64,000 nt of DNA from Paenibacillus sp. MMS18-CY102. GTDB taxonomy: Bacteria; Bacillota; Bacilli; Paenibacillales; Paenibacillaceae. The stretch lies in NCBI RefSeq assembly GCF_009789195.1, contig NZ_WSTC01000007.1, positions 124,001-188,000 of the forward strand, given 5' to 3'. Position 1 is the stretch's first letter, and each line of letters opens with the position of its first letter. The position numbers were made by a program, and so were the translations under genes. The notes under the pieces are model-generated. The model was not told the DNA's origin. It saw only the letters and a program-made list of their open reading frames with translations, and searched no databases. Below, in pieces: positions 61,036-64,000 of this stretch.

Positions 61036-61077
61036 ACGAATTAACAACAAACGTTATCGATAGGAGCGTGTTTAAGA

Positions 61078-62139
61078 ATGAACCCTATTAAAATCGGCGT
61101 AATCGGCACGGGCTCAATCTCGTCCTTGCATCTGCAGGCTTACAGCAACAATAAACAAGCCAAGCTTGCCGCTATCTGTGATATTAACCAGGAGAGAGCA
61201 AAACAAACCGCCAAGCAATATGGCGTCGACAAAACCTACTTCGACTACCGCGAACTGCTAGCTGACCCGGACATTGATGCGGTAAGCATCTGTACGCGGA
61301 ACGATACCCACGCTCCAATTAGCATAGCGGCGCTGGAAGCCGGCAAGCATGTGCTGATCGAGAAGCCGCTGGCCCGAAACGTCGAGGAAGCTCTTGCGAT
61401 CCAAGAGGCCGCGCGCCGCTCTGGCCGGATTTTGCAAGTGGGGTTCGTGCGGAGATACGACCCGAACGTCCAGCTCCTCCAGCAGTTCGCCGATCAGGGC
61501 GAATTCGGGGAGCTCTACTATGCCAAAGCCTCGACAATTCGAAGGCTGGGCAATCCGGGCGGCTGGTTCGCAGACGTTACCCGCTCCGGCGGCGGGCCGC
61601 TCATTGATATCGGGGTCCACGCCATCGATTTATGCTGGTACCTAATGGGACGCCCCAACGTGCGGACAGTCAGCGCCAACACCTATACACGTCTAGGCAA
61701 CCGCTCGAACATCCAGCACCTCTCCTTCTATAAAGCAGCCGACTACGATGCGAACCTGAACACGGTTGAGGATTTAGCCAATGCGATCATCCGTTTCGAC
61801 AACGGCGCTTCCTTAATGGTGGACGTGAGCTACACCCTCCATGCTAAGCAGGATGAGGGCTCCATTCGATTGTACGGGGAAAAGGGCGGCTTCGAGATCG
61901 ACCCGGCGATCGCCATCGTAACCGAGAAGCATAATACGATTCTCAACATCCAGCCGCAAACGGACAGCTCGGCTGGCTTTAATGCCGATGCCGCCTTCGG
62001 CAACGAGATTAATCATTTCATTCAGTGCATCGCCACAGGCGCACAGCCGATCAGTCCCGTAGAAGACGGCGTCGCCATGACGAAGATTTTATGTGCCATT
62101 TATGAATCCGCGGCAAGCGGCAAGGAAGTACAGCTATGA
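61078..62139 (+). CDS. Gfo/Idh/MocA family oxidoreductase
   Basis: The 353-residue NAD(P)-dependent dehydrogenase has the Rossmann start IGVIGTGSISSLHLQAY, CTRNDTHAPISIAALEAGKHVLIEKPLARN with the conserved EKP Lys, and the catalytic-region motif GGPLIDIGVHAIDLCWYLMG (Asp and His). This group includes inositol and sugar dehydrogenases. The gene is coupled to two sugar phosphate isomerase/epimerase-type genes, a set usual in catabolism of inositol-like or rare sugars; substrate unknown. Confidence 0.93.
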   Translation: MNPIKIGVIGTGSISSLHLQAYSNNKQAKLAAICDINQERAKQTAKQYGVDKTYFDYRELLADPDIDAVSICTRNDTHAPISIAALEAGKHVLIEKPLARNVEEALAIQEAARRSGRILQVGFVRRYDPNVQLLQQFADQGEFGELYYAKASTIRRLGNPGGWFADVTRSGGGPLIDIGVHAIDLCWYLMGRPNVRTVSANTYTRLGNRSNIQHLSFYKAADYDANLNTVEDLANAIIRFDNGASLMVDVSYTLHAKQDEGSIRLYGEKGGFEIDPAIAIVTEKHNTILNIQPQTDSSAGFNADAAFGNEINHFIQCIATGAQPISPVEDGVAMTKILCAIYESAASGKEVQL

Positions 62140-63020
62140 AATTAGGCATAAGCACCTACTGCTTCTGGCAAGCGATGCAGCGCGGCGAAATCGACGTCCT
62201 GCAAGCCATCAGCCATATTGCCGAGATGGGCGGCGAGCATGTCGAGATCGTTCCGCTGGGCTTTGATTTACATGGCAATCCCGAGCTTGTCGAAGCGATC
62301 AAAGCCCATGCAGCCGAAGTTGGCCTTGCGATATCCAATTATGCGATTAGCGCAAACTTCGCCGGGCTGGACGATCAAGCTTTTGAACAGGAAATCGAGC
62401 GCGTAAAGCAGCATGTGGACATTGCCTCCGCCCTGGGTGTACAGTTTATGCGGCATGACGTTGCGAATGCAAGCGACCGCTCTATCGGCAAGTTCATGAA
62501 GGATCTGCCCAAGCTAGCGGATGCATGCCGCCGAATTGCCGATTACGCTGCTCCGCTCGGCATTACGACAAGCGTCGAAAATCACGGCTACTATGTGCAA
62601 GCTAGCGACCGAGTGCAACTGCTCGTCCAAGAGGTGGATCGCGCAAACTTCCGCACGACGCTCGATATCGGCAATTTCGTATGCGTGGACGAGAATCCGC
62701 TGCTCGCGGTTCGCAACAACCTGCCTTACGCATCTGTCGTGCATGTCAAAGATTTCTACATCCGCCCTGCGGAAAACGATCCCGGCGAAGGCTGGTTCCG
62801 TTCCAGCGGCGGCGCTTACCTGCGCGGCGCAATCGTCGGGCATGGCGATCTCGATATTCGCTCGGCGCTGCGATCCGTGCATGAATCGGGGTATGACGGC
62901 TATCTGGCCATCGAGTTCGAGGGCATGGAGCCTTGTGTCTCTGCAACGAAGCTGGCGCTAAACAACACCCGGCGAATATGGGAGCAATTAAATACAGCTA
63001 AAGGAGCGATGCCCCTATGA
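62136..63020 (+). CDS. Sugar phosphate isomerase/epimerase family TIM-barrel protein
   Basis: The 294-residue AP-endonuclease-2-like (xylose isomerase-like) barrel has HIAEMGGEHVEIVPLGFD, TTSVENHGYYVQAS, TTLDIGNFVCVDENPL, HVKDFYIRP, and HGDLDIRSALRSVHESGYDGYLAIEFEG. The metal ligands would be the Glu of SVENHG, Asp of TTLDIGN, His of HVKD and Glu of AIEFEG. It overlaps the oxidoreductase stop by ATGA and the next isomerase start by ATGA, so all three are translated together. Confidence 0.92.
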   Translation: MKLGISTYCFWQAMQRGEIDVLQAISHIAEMGGEHVEIVPLGFDLHGNPELVEAIKAHAAEVGLAISNYAISANFAGLDDQAFEQEIERVKQHVDIASALGVQFMRHDVANASDRSIGKFMKDLPKLADACRRIADYAAPLGITTSVENHGYYVQASDRVQLLVQEVDRANFRTTLDIGNFVCVDENPLLAVRNNLPYASVVHVKDFYIRPAENDPGEGWFRSSGGAYLRGAIVGHGDLDIRSALRSVHESGYDGYLAIEFEGMEPCVSATKLALNNTRRIWEQLNTAKGAMPL

Positions 63021-63904
63021 CAAACCAGCTGCCTTCTTGGCCAATCGGCGTTATCGTGGACAGCTTCCGCGTTGGCGTTCGTGAAGGCTTGTTGAAAGCC
63101 AAGCATGCCGGAGCGGACGGCGTCCAAATCTATGCGGTTTCCGGGGAGATGGACCCGGCGAATCTCTCTGCTTCCGCCCGCCAGGAATGGAAGCAGTACA
63201 TCGCATCGCTCGGCTTGCAGGTATCAGCGCTGGTCGGCGACCTTGGCGGCCACGGCTTTCAAGATAAACGCGCCAACGCCGAGAAAATCGAGAAATCCAA
63301 ACGGATTCTCGACCTCGCCGTCGAGCTTGGCACCAACGTCGTTACAACGCACATCGGCATCATACCGGAGGACCGCAATTGCGAGGTTTACGAGTCGATG
63401 CATCTCGCATGCAAGGAGCTAAGCAGCTACGCGAGCAGCATGAACGCCTATTTTGCCATTGAGACCGGTCCTGAGCCTGCGCTGCGCTTAAAGCATTTTC
63501 TGGATGGACTCGGCTCCAAAGGCGTCTCCGTCAACTTCGATCCCGCTAACATGGTCATGGTTACGGGCGATGATCCGGTCCAAGGCGTCTATACGCTGAA
63601 GGACTATATCGTTCACACGCATGCGAAGGACGGCATCCGCTTGCGCGAAGTCGACCCTCGCGAAATCTACGGCGCGCTAGGCTTCGACGGCATGGACCAT
63701 GAGAAGCTGGCGAAGCAGGCCGAGCTGGGCGATGCGTTCCGGGAAGTGCCGCTCGGGCAAGGCGGCGTCGATTGGCCCGCTTATCTGCAAGCGCTTAAGG
63801 CAATTGGCTATGCCGGATATTTGACGATTGAGCGCGAGGTCGGGACGAACCCGGAAGCCGATATCTCGGCAGCGGTCCAATTTTTGAAACAACACATGCA
63901 ATAG
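63017..63904 (+). CDS. Sugar phosphate isomerase/epimerase family TIM-barrel protein
   Basis: The 295-residue barrel is a second member of the same family: GVIVDSFRVGVREGLLKAKHAGADGVQIYAV, VVTTHIGIIPED, FAIETGPEPALRLKHFLDGLGSKGVSVNFDPANMV, VHTHAKDGIR and GYAGYLTIEREVG. Metal ligands are expected in the AIETGPE, NFDPAN, HTHAKD and TIEREV motifs. It is the last gene of the operon; the terminator at 63933 follows. The two paralogues differ clearly, so they probably act on successive intermediates. Confidence 0.92.
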   Translation: MTNQLPSWPIGVIVDSFRVGVREGLLKAKHAGADGVQIYAVSGEMDPANLSASARQEWKQYIASLGLQVSALVGDLGGHGFQDKRANAEKIEKSKRILDLAVELGTNVVTTHIGIIPEDRNCEVYESMHLACKELSSYASSMNAYFAIETGPEPALRLKHFLDGLGSKGVSVNFDPANMVMVTGDDPVQGVYTLKDYIVHTHAKDGIRLREVDPREIYGALGFDGMDHEKLAKQAELGDAFREVPLGQGGVDWPAYLQALKAIGYAGYLTIEREVGTNPEADISAAVQFLKQHMQ

Positions 63905-63932
63905 AGTAATTAACAGCTCGCACCGGCGATTG

Positions 63933-63984
63933 AAAAGAGGCGTTTCCCCTGCTGCATGCCGCAGCTTCGGGAAACGCCTCTTTT
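63933..63984 (+). terminator. Terminator of the Gfo/isomerase operon
   Basis: A perfect 16-bp stem (AAAAGAGGCGTTTCCC, 63933-63948, with 63969-63984) ends in TTTT. Confidence 0.92.
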
Positions 63985-64000
63985 ATGATGATTTCAATAG

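Noticed and set aside
61041-61062. Possible cre site before the Gfo/isomerase operon
   Set aside because: Only about 10 of 14 positions fit the consensus.

Overview
The window looks like chromosome of a spore-forming, surface-layer Gram-positive of the Paenibacillaceae (Paenibacillus or Cohnella-like). Signs are SLH-anchored giant surface proteins, a YesM/YesN-type sensor pair, many AraC regulators beside glycoside hydrolases, a Cse60-type sporulation protein, a YdjO-type cold protein, strong AGGAGG ribosome sites and CcpA-type cre sites. No rRNA, tRNA, transposase or prophage was seen.

Layout. (1) 1-8440, minus strand: a type I-C CRISPR-Cas locus in the order leader, array, cas3, cas5c, cas8c, cas7c, cas4, cas1; cas1 runs off the left edge and cas2 is not in view. 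Between cas3 and cas5c, on the opposite strand, is a compact RNA gene: an extended -10 promoter, one degenerate repeat, a short guide and a terminator. The guide's first 17 bases match the cas5c promoter region with one mismatch (position 12), next to a TTC PAM. This is a candidate crRNA-like autorepressor of the cas genes and the most interesting item here. (2) 8500-17830: small hydrophobic or unknown proteins, a Cof-type HAD phosphatase, an M15 peptidase, a SWIM-protein/Snf2-helicase pair and an RDD membrane protein. (3) 17930-21070, minus: an NAD salvage operon (Nudix/winged-helix regulator, nicotinamide phosphoribosyltransferase, NMN adenylyltransferase, a 36-residue membrane peptide) behind one promoter whose -35 lies in a palindrome. 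(4) 21200-42550, minus: a polysaccharide-use region with a GH94 phosphorylase, YesM/YesN pair, three-gene sugar ABC importer, GH30, two AraC regulators, a 2079-residue GH10/FN3/SLH surface protein and a DUF2264 protein. (5) 42655-46386, plus: GH88, KduI, KduD and KdgK for unsaturated uronates. (6) 46535-54510: a copper-amine-oxidase-N-domain protein, a 1391-residue SLH protein, Cse60, YdjO, a cold-shock protein with a long hairpin in its leader, and an MFS exporter with a palindromic operator. (7) 54678-57793, plus: a lipoprotein, an MBOAT acyltransferase and a DHHW protein, probably for surface glycan acylation. (8) 57915-63984: a GHL10 glycosidase, a small membrane protein, and an AraC regulator divergent from an oxidoreductase plus two TIM-barrel isomerases.

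How it fits together. Regions 4 and 5 read as one life-style: surface-tethered GH10 and secreted GH30 cut plant-type polysaccharide, the ABC importer takes up oligomers under YesM/YesN control, GH94 phosphorolyses them, and GH88-Kdu enzymes handle the uronate part. Two cre sites suggest glucose repression of the GH30 and GH10 genes. All functions are from reading motifs and context; no database search was possible.
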